This document shows positions 32,561 to 43,226 of a stretch of DNA of 64,000 nt, in pieces; positions within the stretch are counted from its first letter, which is position 1; the number at the start of each line of letters is the position of its first letter. The stretch lies in contig JAPFBL010000308.1 in NCBI GenBank assembly GCA_026182355.1, forward strand, positions 293,501 through 357,500. The letters are read 5' to 3'. A program made the translations under genes and the position numbers. Origin of the DNA: Hermatobates lingyangjiaoensis (Eukaryota; Arthropoda; Insecta; Hemiptera; Hermatobatidae). The notes beneath the pieces were generated by a model that had not been told where the DNA came from, ran no database searches, and worked only from the letters and a program-made list of their open reading frames with translations.

Positions 32561-32880
32561 AAACTGAAGGCGTGGAAATAGTCTAAAGTGCGAAGCGAAA
32601 ATTAGTCACAATGAACAATTTTCGAAATTACTGTTAAAGTTTTCTATGTAAAAAATGATTTTTTGCTTTGGTTGCAATGAAATCCAAATATCGAGCTCGT
32701 TTAGTTGTAAAAAAGCGCTACGAGTAGCTATATCGTCACAAACACCAAGATTTGATAAACTTTGTGCTAATAGACAAGCACATCCATCTCATTAAAAACA
32801 ATAATAAAATATCGTTTTCCATTAGTTTGTATGAATAAATTTTATAAGAGTAAAAATGTTTGTGTTTTATGAAATTTTCA
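32561..32880. other. No gene recognised
   Basis: AT-rich spacer up to the G run. Confidence 0.5.
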
Positions 32881-32897
32881 GGGGGGGGGGGGGGGGG
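32881..32897 (+). repeat. Poly-G run of 17
   Basis: Seventeen consecutive G at the border between AT-rich sequence and the GC-rich minisatellite. Confidence 0.95.
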
Positions 32898-33019
32898 AAG
32901 CAGATATGGGAATCATAGCACACAAACAAGCACTCAACTCAACGAACTTTCCACCCATAGGCGCCTGGTCAATAACACACAGCAACTTGAATGAAGCAGG
33001 TAGATCTGGTGTTGTGCCA

Positions 33020-33605
33020 CGACAGTAAGGAAGAAGTCTTGAAAAAAGACAAGCACAAGTCGCACAAAGCCTAAGGGATGAGCAGCCTCCAGGCCAGAAC
33101 ATGATCGAGCCGACCTTCCACCTGCGGAGATCAACCCAGGAACACAACCCACCTCAGAGTGTGTCGCGAGAGAAAGTTTTGAAAAAAGACAAGCACAAGC
33201 CGCACAAAGCCTAAGGTATGAGCAGCCCCCCAGCCCAGAACATGACCGAGCCGACCTTCCACCTGCGGAGATCAACCCAGGGTCACAACCCACCTCAGAG
33301 TGTGTCGCGAGAGAAAGTCTTGAAAAAAGACAAGCACAAGCCGCACAAAGCCTAAGGTATGAGCAGCCCCCAGGCCAGAACATGACCGAGCCGACCTTCC
33401 ACCTGTGGAGATCAACCCAGGAACACAACACACCACAGAGTGTGTCGCAAGAGAAAGTCTTGAAAAAAGACAAGCACAAGCCGCACAAAGCCTAAGGTTT
33501 GAGCAGCCCCCCAGCCCAGAACATGACCGAGCAGACCTTCCACCTGCGGATATCAACCCAGGGACACAACCCACCTCAGAGTGTGTCGCAAGAGAAGGAC
33601 TTGAA
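33020..33605 (+). repeat. GC-rich minisatellite, about 141-bp units
   Basis: GAGCCGACCTTCCACCTG recurs near 33107, 33248, 33388 and 33529 (spacing 140-141; the last copy reads GAGCAGACC). Each unit also has AAAAAAGACAAGCACAAGCC and GATCAACCCAGG. The reverse complement CCTGGGTTGATCTCC faintly recalls a tRNA B-box, so the unit may derive from a SINE; this is a guess. Long open frames on both strands here arise only from the periodicity. Confidence 0.9.
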
Positions 33606-33747
33606 AAACACTGGTGCTAGTCAAGATTTATAAGGACGGACTGGCTTCCAAACTATCGCCCTGATTCTCGACCCACGGTCTCTGACCTAGATTGACCATC
33701 TGTCCGGTTGTGCCTTTCTTAGTTCATGCCATACCCAGGCATGTTAA

Positions 33748-33812
33748 CCCCCCCCCCCCCCCCCCCCACAGACAAGGTGAAGGCAATCGGGGAGAGGGGA
33801 GGGGGGGGGGGG
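33748..33812. repeat. Poly-C (20) and poly-G (12) runs
   Basis: C run at 33748-33767 and G run at 33801-33812, 33 bp apart. The G run lies directly against the SINE2 body. Confidence 0.95.
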
Positions 33813-34060
33813 TCGTTAAGCTGTCGGTACTGAACCAATACAATATCAGGTAATTGTTAAAAATCCCTACTCTAAATATACTTGATTTTTGGCAAAAATT
33901 TAGTTCTCTTAATATAGAATCAACTAAATAATGTGACTCCTTTATAACTAAAATGGGTGAAACCTCATAAATGAGCCAGACTTTCCGCCTCTAAAAACTG
34001 CACTAAAAAGTAAAAGTTTATAACTGTGAGCATTGCAAAAACAAAACAAAAACAAAAGCA
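33813..34060 (+). mobile_element. SINE2, headless
   Basis: TCGTTAAGCTGTCGGTACTG onwards matches the SINE body. The tail TAACTAAAATGGGTGAAACC, then GTAAAAGTTTATAACTGTGAG, matches that at 55.75-55.86 kb. The tRNA-like head is missing, replaced by the G run. Confidence 0.65.
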
Positions 34061-34385
34061 AAAATAAAAAAGTATTTAACGAAGAGTGTCGGATTTGTAG
34101 AATTTTAAATATTTACATATTTCTTATCTAATTGATCAAATAAAAGCCGGTGCACTATATTCAATATAACAAGAAAGACAGGCATGTGTGTACAAACACA
34201 CAATGAAAAGAGCAAATTGACTTTAAGTATTATTAAAAGATGAATGAATTCGAGGTAACTTGGCATTTGTTGATTTAGAATAATAAAAGGAGAAGAATAA
34301 AAGCCCAAGAATTTGTTAATGTTATACATTTCAAATATGTATGATGTCTGCCTAATTTGTATATGATTTCATATATCATTTATAT
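34061..34385. other. No gene recognised
   Basis: AT-rich, nothing supported. Confidence 0.5.
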
Positions 34386-34605
34386 GATACTAGCTGACCT
34401 GCGGATTTATCAAATTTAATCCACATACTTACAATGATTGTCCCTTTGCTTTTGTTAATAGTCATTGCAAAAGCTGTCGTACAGGAAACTGTAGACGTTT
34501 GAATTCAAATAGAGTATCCATTGGCATCATAAAAACGCGTGGTAGTAGTACATGTTCCTTTGGTGTTTTCCTTTTAAAATGGTTGCCTCAATTATGTTAT
34601 TCATT
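34386..34605 (-). pseudogene. Helitron helicase C-terminal remnant
   Basis: On the minus strand one frame reads RKTPKEHVLLPRVFMMP, then LFEFKRLQFPVRQ. After a one-base shift it continues AFAMTINKSKG. The sequence 'KR.QFPV(R)..FA(M)TINK(S/A)(Q)G' is the hallmark of the last motifs of the Pif1-like helicase in Helitron Rep/helicase proteins. The frameshift, the S-K-G variant and the lack of any upstream domain show a dead fragment. The end AGCTGACC/GGTCAGCT corresponds to the 'GQLY' part of the motif. Confidence 0.65.
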
Positions 34606-35155
34606 AATTTTTTTTCATTGATAGCCTAGTCCCATTGCATAGTCGTAGTGGATTTATATTTCGTAGAAGGATGGTGGAACTTACGTTTTATTTGATTAGT
34701 CGAACACTTGTTCGACAACTATCCATCACACAAAGGAAAGCGTCAGAAAATATATTTTTGATTAGGGTTAATTTTTTACATTTTAACAATTTTATTGTTC
34801 TAACATATCATCTTAATTCATTAGAACATTTCAAATTTGTTTAAATAAACCTCTAAATAACAATTTTATTTCACTTAAAAACGGGATAAGTCAGTGATAA
34901 CAGTGTAAATAAATGTAAACAAATCCGACCAATAGGGCAGTTGATTCATTACTTATTATTCCAAGATTTCAGTTTATATAATTTGTTCGGGAGCACCTGA
35001 ACCACAACTCTGATTTTAAAAAAAAATTACATAAACCTTCCCGGGGATATGCCTACTAATTTCCCAAATTTTCACGGCGATTGGATGTATGGTTTTTGAA
35101 TCTATAGAGTACAGACAGACAGACACACATTCATTTTTATATATATATATAGATT
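34606..35155. mobile_element. Possible Helitron-derived flank
   Basis: AT-rich. It ends with ATAAACCTTCCCGGGG, GGCGATTGGATG, ACAGACAGACAGACACAC and TATATATATATAGATT, a terminal pattern I associate with arthropod interspersed repeats found next to TACTAGCTGACC starts. Whether it forms one element with the helicase remnant is unproven. Confidence 0.35.
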
Positions 35156-35787
35156 GCAAAAAGTGTAATTTTATTCCAAGGTGTTTACGTTACTGTTTAA
35201 GCTACGATTGTTTTCTGATAAGGTATTCCGCAAAATGAATTGGGTTGTTACTCCTATATTTATTTTTTGATTTTTAAGATTTTGAATGTTCAATTTGAAA
35301 AATTCAGTTATACTGGTAGAAAAACATTGGTTGACTGAATTGGCTGGAAATGTTTTTTGAAAGCCAGGATGTGTTAGGTAAATTTGACTTGTTTTGAGAG
35401 GAGACAGTTTTTATTAGGTTCCTTCTTTCTTTCTTTTTTTTTTTAGAAAACCTATTTACTCTGACTGTGTCATCCAAGCCGCCTTCTCATACTCTTTTCT
35501 CGCAAATTAAGTGCATTCAACTCGGCAGATCACCGTTTATTTACTCTGCTCTTATCAAATCAAAATTACCATAAGGAAATAGAAACCACTAAGTGAATCA
35601 CAAAATGAACCACTTTTCATTTATTTATTAATATCTATTAATTTTTTTATTATTATTAAATTAAAACTATGATACTTGTCATTAATGATTAATAACTACA
35701 ACAATAATAATAATAATATAATCCTTAAAAAATGTTTAAATATTAATTAGATAAGAAGTAACCTAATTTCACTCAAGAGAACTAAAA
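35156..35787. other. No gene recognised
   Basis: AT-rich; short TAA repeats at about 35705-35720. Confidence 0.5.
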
Positions 35788-36180
35788 TTATGAGTAAATA
35801 CCATAGAGCAGGGGTTCTCACCCTTCCTTAGCCCATTCACCCCTCACCATTTCCCACAATGCCATTCCCCCACCCCATCTTCTTCCCAAGGTAGTATATA
35901 CACTTTTACAACTTTACAGTGATTATATTTATAAGAAAATTTTACAAATCAAATGCTAATTACAATTATTGATGGATATATTAAATATTAATTCTATCAA
36001 TTTTTTTTTTAATTATAATTAAGAAGTCAAAGCCTATAATAGCTTTCCTTACTCTGTAAACCTACTGTGGTCACAATTCACCCCCTGAAGATCCAAAATT
36101 CACCTCTGGGGGTTAATTTCACCCCCTTTGAGTTTCACTCCTGCCATAGAGTATACATTGCACAACTAATGAATTAACTC
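35788..36180 (+). mobile_element. PLE-F terminal fragment split by a hAT MITE
   Basis: ATGAGTAAATACCATAGAG at 35790-35808 and ACATTGCACAACTAATGAATT from about 36154 are the two halves of the PLE-F end (compare 4004-4042). The MITE between them accounts for the gap. Confidence 0.65.
35809..36143. mobile_element. hAT-type MITE with 8-bp TSD
   Basis: Starts CAGGGGTTCTCACCC and ends GAGTTTCACTCCTG, imperfect inverted ends of the hAT type. It is flanked by exact CCATAGAG at 35801-35808 and 36144-36151; 8 bp is the hAT target size. About 335 bp, no ORF, with a C/T-rich interior. Confidence 0.8.
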
Positions 36181-36183
36181 AGA

Positions 36184-36449
36184 GTTTTGAAGGAAAAAAA
36201 CTAAAATGCACACTTTACTGTACAAAATCAGAATATAATCAAAGGATCAATATTACTCGTACATAGATAAAACGGTATATCGCTTTATTTTATTTTGTTT
36301 GTATTTTTTTTTTATTAACTTCAGAATTATTTCTTTTTTATTTGTTTAATAGTGTATTCACGATTTCATCTTTTCCTTTTTTTTCTTTCCTCTCTCTCCT
36401 CCTTTACTTTAATTTGAATTATATTGACATTTACTCATAGTTTTAAATG
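36184..36449. other. No gene recognised
   Basis: AT-rich, then a T/C-rich run at 36360-36410. Confidence 0.5.
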
Positions 36450-36640
36450 GTTCACGATGGTAAGGTGGCAGCACTGTGTGTCACTTTGTATCGGTTGCTG
36501 GACACATTCACATCTCCACTGCTGTGGTCCTTTTTCTTTTTTCCTTACCTTTCCTGAAGACGGCAAGACGGCCGAAATAATCAAGAATCGTCAGTGTTAG
36601 TCTCTCTTTTTTTGTTTTATAGTTATAACTTTAATTAAAA
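36450..36640 (+). mobile_element. PLE-M 3' end
   Basis: A GC-richer stretch with CTTTCCTGAAGACGGCAAGA, CGGCCGAAATAATCAAG, followed by GTCAGTGTTAGTCTC and T-rich sequence. The GGC..GCC stem sits between CTGAAGA and GAAA. The other end is undefined. Confidence 0.55.
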
Positions 36641-37069
36641 TGATATATCTTAATACCTTCTTATAGAAATAACTTATAAAAAAAACTCTAAGATTTATTC
36701 TGAAAACACAAATTCCCACTACATCAATGCCTATGTATGCAGTGGACGTGGAAAAGACTCACAAAACTTATTAATCGAGCGTTATTCCAGCAAGAATGAT
36801 AAAAACCTCACCATGTTGACTCTTAAGTAAGTAAGTAAGTAAGAGAGAATGTGACAATCACATACACTCTGTTACGAAGGAGAAACAGAAAGAATATCTA
36901 GTTGCTAGGAGGTAATAAATAGCAGACAATCAAAGGTACAATGATACTACAATATGTACACAGCAATATTATAAACATTTAGATATCAGTATATATAAAT
37001 ATGTGATATGCAGAAAAATCACAATAAATAAACACGTGATGCATTCAATGAAGTATAAAACAAAATGGT
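36641..37069. other. No gene recognised
   Basis: AT-rich with a (TAAG) run at about 36823-36844. Confidence 0.5.
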
Positions 37070-37530
37070 AAAAGGAAAACAATATAAATAAATGCTCTGA
37101 GGCCTTTCAATATATCTCATCAAAGATCAAACAGAGTAAAAACTGAGAAGGTAACATAAAAGTGATGATTGTAGGGTAAAAAGCTAATAAAATGGTCTCC
37201 ACATATAAAACTTTAATGGCATAAACAACAAGTTTCCTCAGAAGAACAACACGGTAGTGTTCTTCCTCAGGCATTAACTAAAAAAGAGGAAGAACACTAC
37301 GTATTTAAACGCGTTGTTTATACCATTAAATTTTTATATGTGGAGACCATTTCATTAGCTTTTTACCCTACAATGAGTAAATACCACATAATAACTGATT
37401 GCACTACGTTAGAAAGTAATGATTACTTCTACGTTAGCTTCTCAGTTTTTACTTTTTTTGCTCTCTGATGACATACATTAAAAGGCCTCAGAGCATTCGC
37501 TTCCATTGGTTTCCTTTTTCCATTGTGGTT
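37070..37530. mobile_element. PLE-N foldback hosting PLE-E
   Basis: The outer arms (about 37075-37158 and 37425-37530) are inverted copies: ATGCTCTGAGGCCTTTCAAT.. and ..TTAAAAGGCCTCAGAGCAT, with ACTGAGAAG/CTTCTCAGT inside. PLE-E is inserted near the centre. Confidence 0.75.
37171..37412. mobile_element. PLE-E foldback with 12-bp TSD
   Basis: Arms GTAGGGTAAAAAGCTAATAA.. and ..CATTAGCTTTTTACCCTAC, then the longer right end ATGAGTAAATACCACATAAT..GCACTACGTTAG. Flanks AAAGTGATGATT (37159-37170) and AAAGTAATGATT (37413-37424) differ by one base. The centre has two partly mutated GAGGAAGAACACTACG words in opposite orientation. Confidence 0.82.
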
Positions 37531-38903
37531 TAAACTTCAAATATGTAATATATTATGTAAATAGGAATTTTTAAATTTAAGAAACTTATTTAAGAAATTT
37601 ACTCATAAATACCACTTATTATATAACGTCTGTATTATTAATAGCAAAATGATTTTTATTCTTTAATTTTTATCTGGTGATAAAGTAATTTATTTATACT
37701 ACTATTATAAAAATATACTGCCTTATAAAGTATCTTTATTTTATACTTTGAACTGATAATGGACGGGATCCGAGAACAGTCGATTATCATGAGTTCGACA
37801 AACGTATTAGATAAAAAATTAGTACAGAATTTGTAAGTGGATACTTTGTCCCTAATTTTCAACAGGAATTATGGAAGTAAAATAATATTATCTGAGTGAT
37901 AATACAGAATGTATTTTTTTATGTATTATGTCGAAATGTATTAGAATATATTAGTCGAAGTGCAAAAGACGTACAGGTAAGGCAGCATACTTTTTCTATA
38001 ATATTAATATATTATATAGTTGTTAAAGTACAGTAGTACTTAACTGTACAGGAGTAGTAATATCAGAAATAATATAGATAAATGACAATATGAACCTTTA
38101 AAGCATGCTATATTGGTGTTTTTTTACGTAAACAAAAAAATTGTACAAAAAAGAGTACAATTTACAAAGATACAAATTATAAAGAGTACAATTACAGAGA
38201 TAAATCATGGACAAATACAACCCATTCCATCACATGGGATGACACAGCATAAATAGTTTTGATGACTATAAAAATATACTGAAGTAACAACTCCATTCTT
38301 TTTTAAAATCCCAGTCTACCATTGCGTCAGGTATAATTAATTAATTAATGGTGCTGAATGAACTAATTTAATAATTTATATAAAAATTATTGTGGTGACT
38401 TAAGGATTTGTTTCATTCCAACCACATGATATATCATTCTCAACCAACACACTCAACACACACAATCTCTGTGACTCTAACAGTATCATTTCTCAGATCT
38501 AAATTTATGAAAATTATTTGTATTCATACAGTTTTTAAATTATTATCAGCAGTAGAGCTATTAATTAAAAAATGATTAATTCACTACAAAGTACTAACTA
38601 CTAATGATGGAATATGATCAAAGTTTGAATATTGAAGTTTATAGAAATACAGTTAGCAGGAGGACTGGGAAAGGTCTTTGTTTTATGTTTGAGTATTTAT
38701 TTCAAGAGTACGTGAGCTGTTGCAATGTAATTCTATGGACGGAGCAAACTGTTTGGATTCTCAGTGTTTACAGACTTCCTGTCACGAAAGTAAAGAATGA
38801 CACAAGTGTTGATCTATAGAACAGGTGATGGAACAAAAACGACTTCATCTGTCTTCAGAACATGACTTTCTCATCTCCATAATCCATACTTCATAGCTTC
38901 TAT
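37531..38903. other. No gene recognised
   Basis: AT-rich. A 71-codon open stretch at 38604-38819 starts MMEYDQSLNIEVYRN but has no family resemblance or splice support. Confidence 0.45.
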
Positions 38904-38915
38904 TCATATTTATTA

Positions 38916-39177
38916 AATTATTAGTTGTGCAATCCGTAATTGTGTGGTATATTAATTCATTCTGAGGTAAAATGGATAAACAAACAAAAGTCTCCACACA
39001 AATGAAGTTTTAAACAACAGCAACAACGCGTTGTTTTCATCATCAGGAAGACACTATAATGCTGATTAGATATAATTTGTATTATAGTGTCGTCCTGATG
39101 ATGAACACAAAGTGTTCGAAACGCGTTGAATAAAACTTCATTTGTGTGGAGACTTTTGTTTGTTTATCCATTTTACC
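38916..39177. mobile_element. PLE-F foldback with 12-bp TSD
   Basis: The left arm carries the reversed terminus (TTAGTTGTGCAATCCGTAAT) and a reversed motif (TTTTCATCATCAGGAAG). The right arm has CGTCCTGATGATGAACACAA, AGTGTTCGAAACGCGTTG and the GTGGAGACTTTTGTTTG segment. TCATATTTATTA flanks at 38904-38915 and 39178-39189, overlapping the terminal TCA. This is the most complete PLE-F motif in the window. Confidence 0.82.
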
Positions 39178-39289
39178 TCATATTTATTATTAATTTTAAA
39201 ACCATAATAATATTTTTATGCAACTCTTGTTTAATTTAAGAAGATTCAATTTCAATCATATATAGATCATTCACTTACTTTAGTTTGTT

Positions 39290-39477
39290 ATTATAAAACT
39301 TTAGTTTAGTTTTGTCCGGTTAACATTGTTGTTCCTTTAAATAATGTAAATTTCATTTTCTTAGTTAAAAAATTCTTACTTCTGCCTATGAAAAAGCTTT
39401 TAAATAAAACCGAAACGTTGGCAACGAGAGTTTGATTTTTTATTCTGGAAAATTGACCGAACTCCGATTAGAGAACA
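39290..39477 (+). mobile_element. PLE-B end joined to PLE-A body
   Basis: TTTGTCCGGTTAACATTGTT, ATAATGTAAATTTCATTTTC, CTGCCTATGAAAAAGCTTTT and ACCGAAACGTTGGCAACG match the minus strand of 61.35-61.56 kb, which ends at a TA run after the equivalent of 39477. It may therefore be the end of a separate element, or the 5' pseudo-LTR of this copy. The 3' UTR of PLE-A does not contain it, which favours a separate element. Confidence 0.55.
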
Positions 39478-40739
39478 CACCGATTAAAATAGAGAATATG
39501 CTAAATGATGAAAATGTGTATACAACGTTAAGGTCTAATCCTTTGGAAAGGGTCAATAGTTCATTTAATAAAAAAATTAAAACTATCTTAAAAAATCAAC
39601 CCGAACTTATTACTAAATTTGTATCAAAATCCCCTTCTTTGCCATATATGTACGGGTTGATCAAGACACATAAAGATAATTACCCAATACGTTTAATTGT
39701 GAGTTCGGTTGGTTCGGCATCATATGGCTTGTCCAAATGGTTAGTAAGTATTTTAAGCCCCTTAATTGGAAAAATGTCAGGCAGCCATATAAAAAACAAT
39801 GTGCATTTAATTAAAAAATTAAAAAGCGTCAACATGAACAAAAATTATAGATTAATCAGTTTCGATGTGAAGTCTCTTTTTACGAATGTACCAGTAACTG
39901 ATCTGTTGAGCTTACTCCAGGAGGAATTAATTAATTATTCCCTTCCCCTTTCATCTACTCGTACCACTATAATAGAGTTAATTAAGTTATGTGTGGTAGA
40001 TTGTCATTTCCAATTTGAAAATAATTATTATATACAAAAATTTGGTCTTGCTATGGGTAACTGTTTATCCCCCCTCCTAAGTAATTTATATATGGAGTTT
40101 TTTGAGAGTAAAATGTTAAGCTCAATTTTGCCCAAAAATGCTAAATGGTATAGATATGTTGACGATATTCTTTGCATTTGTCCCAATTCTTTAAATAAAG
40201 TTGATTTCCTAACAAAATTGAATTCATTAGTGCCGACAATCAAATTCACAATGGAAGAAGAAATAAGTGGTAATTTGCCCTTCTTAGATGTCCTGATCCA
40301 TAGGTTACCTAATGAGTTACGCTTTAGTGTATATAGAAAACCTACGAATGTACTTGCATACGTTCATTTTTATTCATCGCATCCAAAAAATGTTAAAATT
40401 TCTGTTTTTAGAAATATGTTTTTGAGAGCTTTAAGAGTTTCCTCTCCTGAATTCCTTAATGAAGAGATTAATAACATTAGGTCAATTGCCCTTTCATTAA
40501 AATACCCCTCTTCTTATATCGATTTAGCTTTGAAGGGTGCTAAAAAAACTTTCTCTAATACTTCAAAAGAGCCCCTTTTATTATCAAATTCTATAGTTTT
40601 GCCATACCACGAATCATTGGACCCCCTTCCAAGATTAGCCAAACAACTTGATTTTAATATGGTGTTTTCTAATCGTAATAACGTGGGTTATGTTAATAAA
40701 AAACTCTCCAAGCGAATTGGAGTCCGCTGGTATTTATAA
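39432..40739 (+). pseudogene. PLE-A reverse transcriptase, 5'-truncated
   Basis: A 435-codon open frame encoding a Penelope-type RT, which makes DNA from the element RNA by target-primed synthesis. Visible motifs: SLPYMYGLIKTHK (68-81), PIRLIVSSVGS (85-95), FDVKSLFTNVP (144-154, first catalytic Asp), GLAMGNCLSPLLSNLYMEFF (205-224), YVDD (242-245, catalytic Asp pair), NLPFLDVLIH (281-290) and a YRKPTN thumb segment (301-306). No ATG opens the frame; the first in-frame ATG is at residue 23. Homology to PLEs begins around 'IENMLNDENVY', so the usual N-terminal region is missing and the first 20 residues come from joined PLE-B sequence. The frame stops at TAA just as the endonuclease begins in another frame. 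RT core residues are intact, so decay is recent. Confidence 0.9.
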
Positions 40740-41064
40740 AATTCCGTGCAAAAATTGCCATAAAATTTATATTGGTCAAACTGGTAAATCATTAAAGACA
40801 CGTGTAAAACAACACCAATATAACGTAAGTAGACAGGAAAAAAGTAGTGCCTTATTCTTGCATATAAAAAATGAAAATCATCATATTGATTGGACAGGAG
40901 CTAAATTTATTACCTATGAAAAATCAATGTTGTAAAGAAATATTATTGAATCGTCTCTAATTAAATTTAATAGATCTAATATTATAAACATTAGTAACGG
41001 TCTCTTCAAACTTGATACTTTCGTCACGAGGGCAATAGCCTCTTCAAAGAGGATTGACAGCTAG
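40699..41064 (+). pseudogene. PLE-A GIY-YIG endonuclease, broken
   Basis: Follows the RT in a different frame; a length change in or near the A-run at about 40697-40703 would join the two. It reads SELESAGIYKIPCKNCHKI, then YIGQTGKSLKTRVKQHQYN: the GIY and YIG motifs, the CxxC pair typical of PLE endonucleases and the conserved Arg of helix 1. A TAA at 40933-40935 interrupts it. Beyond the stop the same frame continues with RNIIESSLIKFNRSN, which carries the conserved catalytic Glu, to TAG at 41062-41064. The nuclease nicks target DNA to prime reverse transcription; this copy cannot make a whole enzyme. Confidence 0.88.
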
Positions 41065-41360
41065 CGGATAGTTTTTTACTTTTTCTTACTGTACTCCTTT
41101 GTTTCCCCAAACATCCCTTTCTGGACATTAGTCCTTTCCTGTGCTTTCACCCTTTTAAAATACCACTCTTCCCTACCACTCTTCTCAACTCCTCACCAGA
41201 TGTTTTCTGCATCTAGTGTTCAGTTGGGTTTTTGACTCTGACGAAGACCGCTTGTTACGGTTGAAAGATCTTAGTCTTGCTTTCCCATTCTTATTGTGGT
41301 TTAATCATTGATTGTTGTTTCACGTGTTTATGTGAAATCTTTATATATATATATATATAT
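41065..41360 (+). mobile_element. PLE-A 3' UTR and 3' terminus
   Basis: Follows the endonuclease stop and matches 1300-1597. It contains TCACCAGATGTTTTCTGC, the GACTCTGACGAAGACCGC block with a GACCG/CGGTT stem before GAAAGATC, TTGTGGTTTAATCATTG and the end ACGTGTTTATGTGAAATCTTT running into (TA)n at 41341-41360. This links the anonymous foldbacks to a coding element. Confidence 0.85.
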
Positions 41361-42239
41361 GTACAAGACTAATAGCAAGAAGGTTCATATTCCTGTTTTC
41401 TTTGACTCTGTGATTTTTGTGTGAACTTTTAAATATTGAGTTTAAATATAAGACCCAATGTGTTCAATGGGTCAATTCTTTATCTAAATTTTGATAATTT
41501 AATATAACCTCAAACAATATCAAAAACATTACTTTAATTCTTTTAAGGTACAATGTTTATTTTATATATAAATTAAACTATTTTTTATATAAATAAAATA
41601 ACTTTTTTATATTTTTTAATTATATAAAAATAACTATTTTTTTAAAATATTTGTGTAGCTGGTTTATTTTTACCAACTGCATACCTACATTAAGTAGATA
41701 TAACGTATTTCCTAAAAGTGCTTGTCTTAGCAAGTATTCATATTTTCATGGATACAAATAACGATGAAGCAAAAGGGTGACAATTGTACCTCCTGAGCAT
41801 GACAGGAAATTAAATGTACTATTCTTATTTTTTTTATTTTTTGTTTTTTGTTTTTTAATCTTCATATTATTTATTATATTCAAATGTGAATTTAGCATAT
41901 TTTTATAAATTAAATAATAATTATTTAAATAAAACTTTGCCATTTTGATTACACAATAAATAAATTTAACTAATCACCTAATCAGGAGTGGAAGTTATAA
42001 ATGATTTTTTAGTCTTTGTAGTCACGAATGACTATTAATTTTTATTAATCATACCTTAAGTGCGATGATATATGCAAAATTTACATTTTAATCATCTAAG
42101 ATTTTTATCAAAATTAGGAGAAGAAATAGCTTTTGTATTGACATATTGTACTATAAATTTAATTTTTCATGCTTCAATACTGTCGAAAAGCTATGCAAAA
42201 ATCATATGTTTTTACTAAAAAAGGACTATTTAAAATTAA
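41361..42239. other. No gene recognised
   Basis: Very AT-rich, with no supported feature. Confidence 0.5.
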
Positions 42240-42976
42240 GATTTCATAGTTTTCAAACAAACACTGTTATTTTTAACAAAAACACAAATATACGATAATA
42301 ATCGTACGATAATACTCGTATAATATTACTATGCAAATACAGCTTAAATATATAATAACTAACAACAACAAAATAACCACAATGACAACAGAGCAATTGC
42401 CATCAGAGCACACAGATAATACAGGCTATCATAATCAACTAAGTAAATTAAAATATTTGTTAACCATTTCCCCGAAGGCACCGACTAGGCCCTCCTCCAA
42501 CAAAGCTGCAAGCTGCGGGGGCCACGCACCTCCGGCAGTCACCACTTTTCTCTCCATCCTACTCCTCTCTGAGTAATATTACATACCGACTCACTCACGT
42601 ACCCATATATGCATAGACCTCCTTGAATGGCCGACCCCCTACACAGGTCTACAGTTTTAGGTCTACCACAAGATCCTTGAGGATTCGGTCGACCCCCTAC
42701 AAGAGGGAAAGTACCCGTTACCCCGGCATCAGGGGTTGCAATGATTTGACTCCTCTGGGCGCCCCGTTTTGGGTGCTCCTGCATTAGTAAGTTAAAAATA
42801 AGGGGTTAAAACCCCTTGTTGGCCAAACACCACCTGGCAGTAAGGACTTGGTAGGAGGAGATCTTGTCTCTATGTTATATTGAATGCTACAGACCTCCTA
42901 TAAAATATATCAAAAATAGGTTCAGAATGCCTCAAATCATTGAGGTTTTGTATTAGTACTATACTCTAGTTATATA
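42240..42976 (+). repeat. Direct repeat, long copy, with GC-rich core
   Basis: The ends (TTTCATAGTTTTCAAACAAA.. and ..ATACTCTAGTTATATATC) recur at 43590-43765. The interior 42470-42890 is GC-rich (CCGAAGGCACCGACTAGG, CGGTCGACCCCCTACAAG, GGGTTAAAACCCC). It resembles an untranslated region of a retroelement or a non-coding gene; no family was recognised. Confidence 0.6.
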
Positions 42977-43226
42977 TCAGGGGTGGCCACATCGTGCGGC
43001 TTGCGAGTCAACTGCGGCTCTTTGAAGGATTATTTGTGACTCTCAATAAATCTACCTGAGTTCCCTTTTCATTTTTGTGCTATTATATTTTAAAAAAAAT
43101 TATTATCGTTCTGCATGTATTTTTTGCATACCTTTTAAATATGTATTTCATTGCGAGTCGCTAAAATTTTAAATTTTTGAAAAAAATGTCTCGAAGTATC
43201 AAGGAGCTTGGCCACCCACTTTTGTA
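42977..43226 (+). mobile_element. hAT-type non-autonomous element, eroded right end
   Basis: Starts CAGGGGTGGCCACATCGTG and ends near AAGGAGCTTGGCCACCC. GCGGCTCTTTGAAGGATTA and TGACTCTCAATAAATCTACC recur at 45.11-45.2 kb. The CAGGGGTGGCC ends are hAT-like, but an exact 8-bp TSD cannot be defined. Confidence 0.65.

Noticed and set aside
32878..33620. Several long overlapping open frames on both strands, up to 184 codons
   Set aside because: They arise from the periodic GC-rich minisatellite of about 141 bp. The period makes the same frame reappear, and the Cys-rich translation has no domain.
38604..38819. 71-codon open frame
   Set aside because: Close to chance length here, with no recognisable motif or splice context.
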